DNA of 8,150 nt from Chloroflexota bacterium (GTDB lineage: Bacteria; Chloroflexota; Anaerolineae; Anaerolineales; Anaerolineaceae), in the NCBI GenBank assembly GCA_019136175.1, contig JAGVUS010000296.1, positions 1 through 8,150 on the forward strand, in the 5' to 3' direction. Below are positions 1-6,852 of the stretch, piece after piece. The translations under genes and the position numbers were made by a program. Under the pieces are notes generated by a model. It was given only the letters and a program-made list of their open reading frames with translations, did not search any database and had not been told where the DNA came from. The number at the start of each line of letters is the position of its first letter. Positions within the stretch are counted from its first letter, which is position 1.

Positions 1-40
1 GACCTGTATATTGATGCGCTGGTATTTGAGAATCAGCCGA

Positions 41-421
41 TTAATCCTGGATGGGGGCAAAAAACGAAAGAATAATTCCGTCAGGATCCTGCAGCCGGAT
101 GATTCGGTGACCCCAGGGGTAATCGGTCGGCTCCTGTACAATTTTCAAGCCGCGGTCCAGGCACATCTGGTGGAAATCCAGCATGTTTTCCACTTCAATG
201 AGCAGGCTGCCCCCGGCGGGTTTCTCAGGCTTTTTGCCCGGAACTGGCGCAAGAACCTCAATCATTCCTGCCCCCGCAATGAAGACTGTACCGCGGTCAG
301 CGGGACCAAAGTCCCAGTCATGATCGATTGCCAGTCCCAATCCATCCCGGTAGAAGGCAACCGAGTCGGCATAATTTTTTGCTGTGAACAAGAAACGGAA
401 TTGACCTTTTGGTAAGACCAT
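41..421 (-). CDS. VOC superfamily (glyoxalase/bleomycin-resistance fold) protein
   Basis: Predicted 126-residue single-domain protein of the vicinal oxygen chelate fold; substrate unknown. The N-terminal beta-alpha-beta unit is visible (FRFLFTAKNYADSVAFYRD, residues 8-26). So are the strand GMIEVLAP (52-59), a second unit starting at LLIEV (73-77), and the typical ending with QDPDGIILSFF (111-121). Glyoxalase-type members usually have a Glu in that last strand (DPDGxxxE); here the position is Ser119, and no His is seen in the first strand, so metal-dependent catalysis is doubtful. A binding protein of the bleomycin-resistance type is an alternative. I chose the ATG at 421 because AGG lies 6 bases upstream and the fold begins at once. 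An in-frame ATG at 487 would add 22 residues unlike the family. It lies 98 bases after purH and has no obvious link to purine synthesis. Fold assignment is fairly sure, function is not. Confidence 0.8.
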   Translation of the reverse strand: MVLPKGQFRFLFTAKNYADSVAFYRDGLGLAIDHDWDFGPADRGTVFIAGAGMIEVLAPVPGKKPEKPAGGSLLIEVENMLDFHQMCLDRGLKIVQEPTDYPWGHRIIRLQDPDGIILSFFAPIQD

Positions 422-449
422 GCTGCACCTGCCTTTTGCTAATCTTGTG

Positions 450-471
450 CCGGGTTCAGGATGGAACCCGG
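450..471 (-). other. Perfect 8-bp stem-loop between purH and the VOC gene
   Basis: The arms CCGGGTTC and GAACCCGG (450-457 and 464-471) pair perfectly around a 6-base loop. No run of T follows on either strand, so it is not a standard intrinsic terminator. It lies just downstream of the possible -10 box, hence in the 5' leader of any VOC transcript. It could protect the 3' end of the upstream operon message, act with a termination factor, or be chance. Confidence 0.45.
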
Positions 472-478
472 GAATTGC

Positions 479-484
479 ATTATA
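479..484 (-). promoter_or_regulatory. Possible -10 box upstream of the VOC gene
   Basis: On the minus strand the hexamer TATAAT, a perfect match to the bacterial sigma-70 -10 consensus, lies in the gap between purH and the VOC gene, about 58 bases before the VOC start codon. The sequence 17 bases upstream (GGAACC) is a poor -35 match, so this is a candidate only. If real, it would give the VOC gene a transcript of its own starting near position 473. Confidence 0.35.
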
Positions 485-519
485 CACCTTCCTGCAAGGA
501 TGGTTCCTGGCAGGGTGAA

Positions 520-2019
520 TTAATGACGGAAGTGACGGGTGCCGGTGAAGACCATCGCCATCCCATGTTCATCCGCCAGCGCAATGGACTCGGAATCCCG
601 CACCGATCCGCCGGGCTGGACAATCGCGGTGATTCCGGCTTTGGCTGCCTCTTCCACCGAATCTGGGAAGGGGAAAAAGGCATCCGATGCCATCACCGCC
701 CCGATGGATCGTTCACCTGCCCGCTGTGCAGCAATGCGCACACAATCCACCCGGTTTGGCTGACCGCCTCCAATTCCCACGGTTGCCTCGTTGATGGCAA
801 AGACAATGGCATTCGACTTGACATGCTGGCAGGCTTTCCAGGCAAATCTCAGGGCGCGCAATTCTGCGCGGGTTGTCTCCCGCCGGGTGACGTTTTTCCA
901 TTCCGCGTCAGCCGGATCCCCCATATCCACAGCCTGACGCAGCAGCCCCCGGTTGATGGACCGGAATTCATGCACAGGTTCCACCTTCAGGTCTGGCATG
1001 GTGACCAGCCGCAGGTTTTTCTTCCGCGAGAAAATCTCCAGGGCGGTGGCGGAGAACCCGGGGGCGATGACGCATTCCACAAATAATTCTGCAATGGCAA
1101 TGGCGGTGGCTTCGTCCACCGGCTGGTTGGCAGCAATGACACCCCCAAATGCTGAGACCGGATCGCTTGCCAGTGCTGCCTGGTAGGCATCTGCAAGCCG
1201 GTCTGCAGAGGCAATCCCGCACGGGGAAAGGTGTTTGACAATTGCAATCGACGGACGCTCAAAGCTGACCGCGGCGCGCCAGGCAGCATCCAGGTCCAGG
1301 AGGTTGTTATAGGATAATTCCTTGCCCTGCAGCACCTGCCCTCCCAGCGGACCTTCGCCGGGCTGGTATGCCAGCAGTTCTGCGCATTGATGTGGGTTTT
1401 CACCATACCGCAGGCGCTGCACCGGAAATAATTCCAGTGTTTCTACTGCGCCTTTAGAAAGATATGCAGAGATTGCCGCATCATAATGTGCCGTCTGGCG
1501 GAAACCCTTGATCGCCAGGGTTCGGCGCATTTCCGGGGAGAGTCCGCCCGCCTGGAGTGCCTGCAGAACCGCCGGGTAGTCCGTTGGGTCGCAGACGAGT
1601 GCCACGCGTTCGTGGTTTTTGGCGGCAGCCCGGATCAGCGTAACGCCGCCAATATCAATGTTCTCAATTGCTTCCGCCAACGTAACATCCGGGTGGGCAA
1701 TGGTTGCTTCAAAGGGATACAAATTGACAGCCACCAGGTCGATGTAATCCCACCCATGGTCTGCCAGGTCTGCCTGGTCGGCGGCAGTGGGGCGCGCCAG
1801 CAAACCACTGTGAATGGCAGGGTGGAGCGTTTTCACGCGTCCCCCCAGCACTTCAGGGGAACCGGTGTAATCAGCCACATCGCGGACCGGGATGTGGCTT
1901 TCCCGCAACATGCGGGCGGTTCCGCCGGATGCGAGCAAGTCCCAGCCGAGAGCGGAAAGCCCGCGGGCAAATTCAACCAGACCGGTTTTATCGTGAACAG
2001 AGAGAATAGCTTTTGGCAT
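520..2019 (-). CDS. purH: Bifunctional AICAR transformylase / IMP cyclohydrolase
   Basis: Catalyses the last two steps of IMP synthesis in the cytoplasm: formylation of AICAR with 10-formyl-tetrahydrofolate, then closure of FAICAR to IMP. At 499 residues it is near the usual length for PurH. The N-terminal MGS-like cyclohydrolase domain (about 1-195) shows SVHDKTGL (7-14), ASGGT (30-34) and GRVKTLHP (60-67). The transformylase domain (about 200-499) shows QRLRYGENPHQ (201-211), LSYNNLLDLDAAW (235-247), the catalytic Lys262-His263 in KHLSPCG, KSNAIVFA (401-408), GGGQPNRVD (418-425) and SDAFFPFPDS (445-454). The motif usually read as KHxNPCG has Ser for Asn here, which also occurs in the human enzyme. 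ATG start, 28 bases after the purN stop, with AAAGG about 10 bases upstream. Last purine gene of the visible operon. Confidence 0.98.
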   Translation of the reverse strand: MPKAILSVHDKTGLVEFARGLSALGWDLLASGGTARMLRESHIPVRDVADYTGSPEVLGGRVKTLHPAIHSGLLARPTAADQADLADHGWDYIDLVAVNLYPFEATIAHPDVTLAEAIENIDIGGVTLIRAAAKNHERVALVCDPTDYPAVLQALQAGGLSPEMRRTLAIKGFRQTAHYDAAISAYLSKGAVETLELFPVQRLRYGENPHQCAELLAYQPGEGPLGGQVLQGKELSYNNLLDLDAAWRAAVSFERPSIAIVKHLSPCGIASADRLADAYQAALASDPVSAFGGVIAANQPVDEATAIAIAELFVECVIAPGFSATALEIFSRKKNLRLVTMPDLKVEPVHEFRSINRGLLRQAVDMGDPADAEWKNVTRRETTRAELRALRFAWKACQHVKSNAIVFAINEATVGIGGGQPNRVDCVRIAAQRAGERSIGAVMASDAFFPFPDSVEEAAKAGITAIVQPGGSVRDSESIALADEHGMAMVFTGTRHFRH

Positions 2020-2047
2020 GGTGGGAGAACCTTTCCTGGATATTGGT

Positions 2048-2635
2048 TTAAGTGATCAGCCTGTATAGCGTTTCCACGTACAGGCGGTGTTCCACTGCGT
2101 GAATGCGGCTGGTAAAGTGGTCCAGTGTGTCACCCGGCTGGAAGGCAACCGTTTCCTGTGCCAGAACGGGTCCGGAATCGATGCCCTCATCCGGCACCAG
2201 GTGAACCATGACACCGCTGTGGTCAATTTTCCCGGCTTGCCAGGCTTGGTAGGCTCGCTCGATTGCTTCCACGCCGGGGAAAGTGCCGGGTAATGCCGGG
2301 TGGATGTTCATGACCCGCCCGGGAAACTGGCTGAGAAAGGACATGGACAGGAGGCGCATCCAACCCGCCAGTACCACCCAATCGGGTGCATATTCCAGGA
2401 CTGCCTCTGCCAGGGACCGGTCATAGGCAAGGCGATCCATTTCCCTGGGTTTTGGAAAGGCAATGGCAGGCACCCCAGCCTGGCGGGCGCGTTCCAGCCC
2501 GGGTGCGCTGCCCCGGTTGGAAAATACCGCAGTCACCCGGGCTGGCAGGACTGCATCACGGCAGGCATCCAAAATTGCTTGCAGGTTGGTGCCTTCCCCT
2601 GAGATGAGAACCACCAGGCGGGCGGGCAGGGTCAT
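2048..2635 (-). CDS. purN: Phosphoribosylglycinamide formyltransferase (GAR transformylase)
   Basis: Transfers a formyl group from 10-formyl-tetrahydrofolate to GAR, giving FGAR (step 3). The 195-residue length fits PurN. Visible motifs are LISGEGTNLQAI near the N-terminus (canonical SGxGSNLQ), LAGWMRLLS, NIHPALPGTFPG carrying the catalytic Asn and His, and DEGIDSGPV carrying the catalytic Asp. The HPALPG loop followed by AIERAYQAW is closer to fungal Ade8 than to the usual bacterial HPSLLPxFPG; this is from memory of the families. Its ATG overlaps the purDM stop as ATGA, and AGGTGG lies 7 bases upstream inside the purDM end, so translation is probably coupled. It directly follows the PurD-PurM fusion, matching the third domain of animal GART but as a separate protein. 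Confidence 0.97.
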   Translation of the reverse strand: MTLPARLVVLISGEGTNLQAILDACRDAVLPARVTAVFSNRGSAPGLERARQAGVPAIAFPKPREMDRLAYDRSLAEAVLEYAPDWVVLAGWMRLLSMSFLSQFPGRVMNIHPALPGTFPGVEAIERAYQAWQAGKIDHSGVMVHLVPDEGIDSGPVLAQETVAFQPGDTLDHFTSRIHAVEHRLYVETLYRLIT

Positions 2636-4932
2636 TGCAGCACCACCTTTCGCTCACCGGCAGCCAGTTCGCCGATTACCCAGGTTTCCTCGGGCAGACC
2701 GGCTTGTAGTTCCGCCATCCGGTCGGGTGGGACGACAACCACCATCCCGATCCCCATATTGAATACCCGGTACATTTCCTCCTGCTGGATGTTTCCCCGG
2801 CATTGAATAAACTGGAATAGTGCAGGAACCTGCCATCTGCTGGTATGAATGTGTGCCTGCAATCCTTCCGGCAGGATGCGGGGAATGTTCTCAAGAAATC
2901 CCCCGCCCGTCAGGTGCGCCAGTGCCCGGATGGGAGAATCAGGCTTCTCAATCCATCCAATGAGCAATTCCAGGTAGCTGCGATGGGGTGCCAGCAGGGC
3001 ATCCCCCAGGCTGTGTCCCAATTCGGGGCGAAAGGCTTCCAGGTCTTCCCCGGAGATGATCCGGCGGATGAGGGAATAGCCGTTGGTGTGAGGTCCGCTG
3101 GAGCGTATCCCTAGCAGTAGATCCCCGGGTTGTAAATCGGTTCGGGGCAGGATGTGCTCCTGTTCCACCACCCCTATGATGGTACCTGCAAGATCAAACT
3201 CGCCCGGCAGGTAAACACCGGGCATTTCGGCAGTCTCTCCTCCCAGCAGTGGAATGCCAGCAGCCCGGCAGGCTTCCGACAACCCGCCAACCACGCTGGC
3301 AACCACCTGCGGATCAATCCGGGCGCTGGCAAAGTAATCCAGGAAAAAGAGCGGGCGTGCACCCTGCACCAGGATGTCGTTGATGCAGTGATTCACCAAA
3401 TCTTTGCCGATACTGTCATACCGTCCCAATTGTGCCGCCAGCTTGACTTTGGTTCCCACCCCATCCGTGGAAGCAACCAGCACTGGATGTCGGCTGTTTT
3501 TCAGGGCGGAGATGTCCAGCAGCCCGCCAAACGCGCCGATTCCCGCCAGCACGGCAGGGGTGTAGGTGGAGCGTACAGACTGGCTCATCAGTGAGACTGC
3601 CCGGTTTCCGGCATCAATGCTGACACCGGCAGCTGCATATGCCGATCCGGTGTGTTGGGAGCGCGCATGGAGGGCAATATCGTGCCGGTACTGCATGCCA
3701 TCAAAAGTGATTTTGGACACAAGTTCGTAGGCGGTATTTACTGCGGCAGGCAGGTCATCCGCCAGGCAGGTCACACCCACCACACGCCCTCCCGCAGTAC
3801 GGATTTCCCCGTCCACGCAGGATGTCCCGGCATGAAAAATTACGCTGTTGTCCATGTGAACATCCAGTCCGTGAATGGGGCTGCCAATCCGGGCGTGCTC
3901 CGGGTAGCCCGGGGCTGCCAACACAATACAGGCGGCTGCTCCCGGCTTCCAAAAAACCTGGAGATCATCAAGACTGCCCCGGGTGCAGGCTTCCAGTACA
4001 TCCAGCAGGTCGGTTTCCAGCAGTGGCAGAAGCACCTGGGTCTCCGGGTCACCAAACCGGGCATTGAATTCCAAAACCCTGGGTCCTTCGGGGGTTAGAA
4101 TCAGCCCGGCATACAGAACGCCCTGGAATGGCAGACCTTCTGCAAGCAGACCATTCACCGCGGGCTGCAGGATGGTTTCCAATATACACGCTTCCAGTTC
4201 CGGTGTGTATCCAGGTGCAGGTGCAATTGCGCCCATCCCGCCCGTGTTTGGACCGAGGTCGCCGTCCAACAGGCGCTTGTGATCCTGGGCGGCTGGCATG
4301 GGGACAATGTGTGCACCATCACAAAAAGCCAGCAGGGAAATTTCCTCTCCTGCCAGCCGTTCTTCGATGACAATCTCCCTGCCCGCTTCTCCAATCACAC
4401 CCTCCACCATCAGGCGGTTCAACGCGGCATGAGCTTCCGCCATGCTGCCGGGGATGAAAACACCTTTGCCTGCCGCCAGCCCGGAAGCCTTGATGACCAC
4501 GGGATGGGCAACATGATCAAGATAGGCATGGGCTTCAGCAACTTGATTGAAGATGGCGTACCTGGCGGTGGGAATGGCATGCCGCGCCATGAAATCCTTG
4601 GCAAAACTTTTGGATGTTTCAATCTGCGCAGCTGCGCGGGATGGACCAAACACGGCAATGCCTGCCTGCCGCAGGGCATCACTCAACCCGGCTTCCAGGG
4701 CGGCTTCGGGACCGATGACAACCAGGTCCACCCGTTCGCGTTGTGCATAACCCACCAGGTCATCCACTGCCATAGCCGGAATGGGAATGTTGTCCGCATG
4801 AAGGGCGGTGCCGGGGTTGCCCGGCGCGCAGATGAGCCTGCCCAGCCTGGGGCTCTGGGAGATTTTCCATGCCAGGGCATGCTCCCGTCCGCCCGAGCCA
4901 ACCACCAGGACAGTCAAACGCTCTGTTTTCAT
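2632..4932 (-). CDS. purD-purM: Fused GAR synthetase (PurD) and AIR synthetase (PurM)
   Basis: A 766-residue protein with two complete purine enzymes. PurD (about 1-424) joins glycine to phosphoribosylamine using ATP (step 2). It shows VGSGGREHALAWK (11-23), GPEAALEAG (74-82), VIKASGLAAGKGV (146-158), QDHKRLLDGDLGPNTGGMGA (216-235) and LEFNARFGDPETQ (287-299), the ATP-grasp core. PurM (about 430-766) closes FGAM to AIR (step 5). It shows AAGVSIDAGN (434-443), STDGVGTK (488-495), GGETAEMPGVY (564-574), SSGPHTNGYS (611-620) and AHLTGGGFLENIPR (672-685). PurD and PurM are nearly always separate in bacteria; the fusion matches yeast Ade5,7 and the first two domains of animal GART. The junction is only about five residues long (near 3646-3660) and no stop or frameshift is seen. 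ATG overlaps the purF stop (ATGA), with AAGGAG 7 bases upstream. Confidence 0.97.
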   Translation of the reverse strand: MKTERLTVLVVGSGGREHALAWKISQSPRLGRLICAPGNPGTALHADNIPIPAMAVDDLVGYAQRERVDLVVIGPEAALEAGLSDALRQAGIAVFGPSRAAAQIETSKSFAKDFMARHAIPTARYAIFNQVAEAHAYLDHVAHPVVIKASGLAAGKGVFIPGSMAEAHAALNRLMVEGVIGEAGREIVIEERLAGEEISLLAFCDGAHIVPMPAAQDHKRLLDGDLGPNTGGMGAIAPAPGYTPELEACILETILQPAVNGLLAEGLPFQGVLYAGLILTPEGPRVLEFNARFGDPETQVLLPLLETDLLDVLEACTRGSLDDLQVFWKPGAAACIVLAAPGYPEHARIGSPIHGLDVHMDNSVIFHAGTSCVDGEIRTAGGRVVGVTCLADDLPAAVNTAYELVSKITFDGMQYRHDIALHARSQHTGSAYAAAGVSIDAGNRAVSLMSQSVRSTYTPAVLAGIGAFGGLLDISALKNSRHPVLVASTDGVGTKVKLAAQLGRYDSIGKDLVNHCINDILVQGARPLFFLDYFASARIDPQVVASVVGGLSEACRAAGIPLLGGETAEMPGVYLPGEFDLAGTIIGVVEQEHILPRTDLQPGDLLLGIRSSGPHTNGYSLIRRIISGEDLEAFRPELGHSLGDALLAPHRSYLELLIGWIEKPDSPIRALAHLTGGGFLENIPRILPEGLQAHIHTSRWQVPALFQFIQCRGNIQQEEMYRVFNMGIGMVVVVPPDRMAELQAGLPEETWVIGELAAGERKVVLQ

Positions 4933-6377
4933 GCAGGCTCTCCTTCAGGTTTCTCAAAACCTGTTTTTGCAACATGGGCATCCACGGGAAACGGGTATTG
5001 CCCGGTAAAACAGGCGTTGCAATATCCATTGCTTCGCCCAATGGCATTCATCATTCCCTCCAGGGAAAGATAAGCCAGTGAATCCGCACCGCTGAACCGG
5101 CGGATTTCCTCCAGGCTGTGGCGGTGGGCAGCCAGTTCCTCGTAGGTACCCATGTCCACTCCCATGAAACAGGGGTGGCGGATGGGCGGGCAGGTGATGC
5201 GCAGGTGAACCTCCCGCGCCCCGGCATCCTGCAGTAATTTCACCAGCGGGCGGGTTGTGTTTCCCCGGACAATGGAATCATCAATCACCACCACGCGTTG
5301 ATTGAGAATATTCTCATTGATCACGTTGTATTTCAATGTGACGCCCATTTTTCGCAGCGAATCGGTCGGTTCGATAAATGTCCGCCCAATGTAGCGGTTT
5401 TTGATAAAGCCATCGTTGTAGGGGATGCCGGATTGGCGGGCATAACCGATGGCAGCCGGGATGGAGGAATCAGGCACGGGAATCACCACATCGGCAGGTA
5501 CGGCTGCCTCCCGGGCAAGCTGCTCGCCCAGCCGCTGGCGCACCTGGTGAACCGACTGTCCATCCCAAAAGGAATCGGGACGGGAAAAATAGATATGCTC
5601 AAACGTGCAAAGGGCGGTTTCACTGGCGGGCGGGATTGCCTGTGCCACGCGCAGGGCTGTATCGGTGAGCATGATGATCTCACCAGGCTTGACTTCCCGG
5701 ATTGCCTGGCAGCCCAGGGTTCGAAGCGCCCCCGATTCCGAGGCAACGGCATGCCCGCCATTGGGGAGCATGCCCACCGTCAGCGGGCGGATGCCCCACG
5801 GGTCCCGTACAGCGAATAATTGATCCCGGGTCAGGATGACAAGCGAATATGCACCCTGCCAGTGCTGCATGGTCTGCCGGATTCTTTCAAACCAGTCGCC
5901 ACCGGACGCACCAGCCAGCATCATGGTCAGCACTTCACTGTCCGAACTGGAGGAAAAACCCACCCCGTTGCGCAGCATGGAGGATCGCAATTGGGAGGCA
6001 TTCACAAGGTTGCCATTGTGTGCCACGGCAATCTGTCCGTACTGGGTGTCAATCAGGTAGGGCTGGGCGTTGCGCAGGGAGGACGAGCCGGCGGTGGAGT
6101 AACGGACATGCCCGATGGCAAAATCCCCCGTCAGTGCGCTGATTCGGGCAGGGGAAAAGACCTGGGATACCAGCCCGGAATCTTTATGCATGCGGATTTC
6201 CCTGCCATCGGCAACCGCAATTCCGGCAGCTTCCTGCCCGCGGTGTTGCAGCGCGTACAACCCAAAGAATGCCATCCGCGCTACATCCTCGCGGGGGGCA
6301 TAAATCCCCAGCACACCGCATTCCTCCTGGGGATGCTCATTCGCCAGCCAGCCCGACCGGTCTGCAGGATTAACCAT
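4929..6377 (-). CDS. purF: Amidophosphoribosyltransferase (glutamine PRPP amidotransferase)
   Basis: Committed first step of the pathway: PRPP plus glutamine gives phosphoribosylamine. The predicted 482 residues begin with a 19-residue propeptide ending in Glu-Glu. Removal would expose Cys20 (CGVLGIYA) as the N-terminal nucleophile of the glutaminase domain. Further motifs are LQHRGQEAAG (43-52), GHVRYSTAG (89-97), AHNGNLVN (119-126) and the PRPP loop VVVIDDSIVRGNTTR (362-376). Cys257, Cys403, Cys453 and Cys456 match the four ligands of the 4Fe-4S cluster in the Bacillus subtilis-type enzyme, so an oxygen-labile cluster is expected. I chose the ATG at 6377 because GGAG sits 6 bases upstream. 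Upstream ATGs at 6389 and 6392 overlap or precede that site, and extension to 6596 would run through purE. The start overlaps the purE end by 8 bases; the end overlaps purDM by ATGA. Confidence 0.97.
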   Translation of the reverse strand: MVNPADRSGWLANEHPQEECGVLGIYAPREDVARMAFFGLYALQHRGQEAAGIAVADGREIRMHKDSGLVSQVFSPARISALTGDFAIGHVRYSTAGSSSLRNAQPYLIDTQYGQIAVAHNGNLVNASQLRSSMLRNGVGFSSSSDSEVLTMMLAGASGGDWFERIRQTMQHWQGAYSLVILTRDQLFAVRDPWGIRPLTVGMLPNGGHAVASESGALRTLGCQAIREVKPGEIIMLTDTALRVAQAIPPASETALCTFEHIYFSRPDSFWDGQSVHQVRQRLGEQLAREAAVPADVVIPVPDSSIPAAIGYARQSGIPYNDGFIKNRYIGRTFIEPTDSLRKMGVTLKYNVINENILNQRVVVIDDSIVRGNTTRPLVKLLQDAGAREVHLRITCPPIRHPCFMGVDMGTYEELAAHRHSLEEIRRFSGADSLAYLSLEGMMNAIGRSNGYCNACFTGQYPFPVDAHVAKTGFEKPEGEPA

Positions 6378-6852
6378 GCAAGTCTCCATCATCCCGGATG
6401 ATCTTTTCCGCCTGCTGTTTTTTGAACATGCGGATTCGTTCCCGCAGATTGGCATCGGACAGGGCGAATATTTTGGCAGCCAGCAGGGCGGCATTGGCGG
6501 GTTCCAGTACCACTGCAGGAGCCACACCGGAGGGCATGCGCAGCGAGGAAAAAATATCCGCTCCGCCATAAGCCTCCGTTGGAGGCGGGCAGGCAATCAC
6601 GGGGGCGGATACAGATCCATCCACAAAGCCGGAGAGGGCGTTGGAGCGCCCTGCAATGGTGATGTATACCACCGGTCGGCTGCCGGATTCATATTCCCCC
6701 AGGATTTGCAGGGCGTGTTGGGGGGTCTTATGGGCGGATGCCACCCGGAGGACACTTTCCAGTCCCAGCTCATGGGCGGCTTCGGCAACCTTTTGGGCAT
6801 GGGCTTCATCGGCGCGGGAGCCCATCAGGATGACAAGAAGGGGTGTGTTCAT
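6370..6852 (-). CDS. purE: AIR carboxylase, class II PurE type
   Basis: A 160-residue PurE-fold protein for step 6. Class I PurE (most bacteria) rearranges N5-CAIR made by PurK, while class II PurE (animal type) carboxylates AIR with CO2 directly. Residues here favour class II: SAHKTP (39-44) rather than SAHRTP, AGRSN (67-71) rather than AGGAAHLPG, CPPPTEAYGG (88-97), and SSLRMPSGV (102-110), close to SSLRLPSG of human PAICS. The C-terminus (AAKIFALSD, then a charged helix) also follows the PAICS pattern. No PurK is in the window, consistent with class II, although one could lie elsewhere. ATG overlaps the purC stop by ATGA, so purC-purE reproduces the domain order of PAICS without the fusion. 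Membership in PurE is sure; the class is a motif-based inference, though a strong one. Confidence 0.95.
   Translation of the reverse strand: MNTPLLVILMGSRADEAHAQKVAEAAHELGLESVLRVASAHKTPQHALQILGEYESGSRPVVYITIAGRSNALSGFVDGSVSAPVIACPPPTEAYGGADIFSSLRMPSGVAPAVVLEPANAALLAAKIFALSDANLRERIRMFKKQQAEKIIRDDGDLHG

Noticed and set aside
450..471. Intrinsic terminator after purH
   Set aside because: The stem is perfect but no T-run follows on either strand, so I list it only as a hairpin.
422..487. Longer VOC protein starting at 487
   Set aside because: The extra 22 residues do not fit the fold and would be coded by the hairpin and -10 region. The ATG at 421 has a good ribosome site.
409..1086. Plus-strand open frame of 225 codons
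   Set aside because: It lies opposite purH and has no recognisable motif; a shadow of the purH codon pattern.
3585..3660. Internal start that would make PurM separately from the fused gene
   Set aside because: The ATG at 3638 is out of frame and the first in-frame ATG (residue 449) falls within the PurM domain. I see no convincing start and no stop at the junction.
4279..5073. Plus-strand open frame of 264 codons
   Set aside because: It lies opposite the purD part of purDM and the end of purF, both strongly supported by motifs. Its translation shows no family resemblance, and long antisense frames are common in GC-rich coding DNA.
6378..6596. N-terminal extension of PurF by 73 residues
   Set aside because: This would be a different frame through most of purE; the PurF propeptide and Cys20 fit the ATG at 6377, with GGAG 6 bases upstream.
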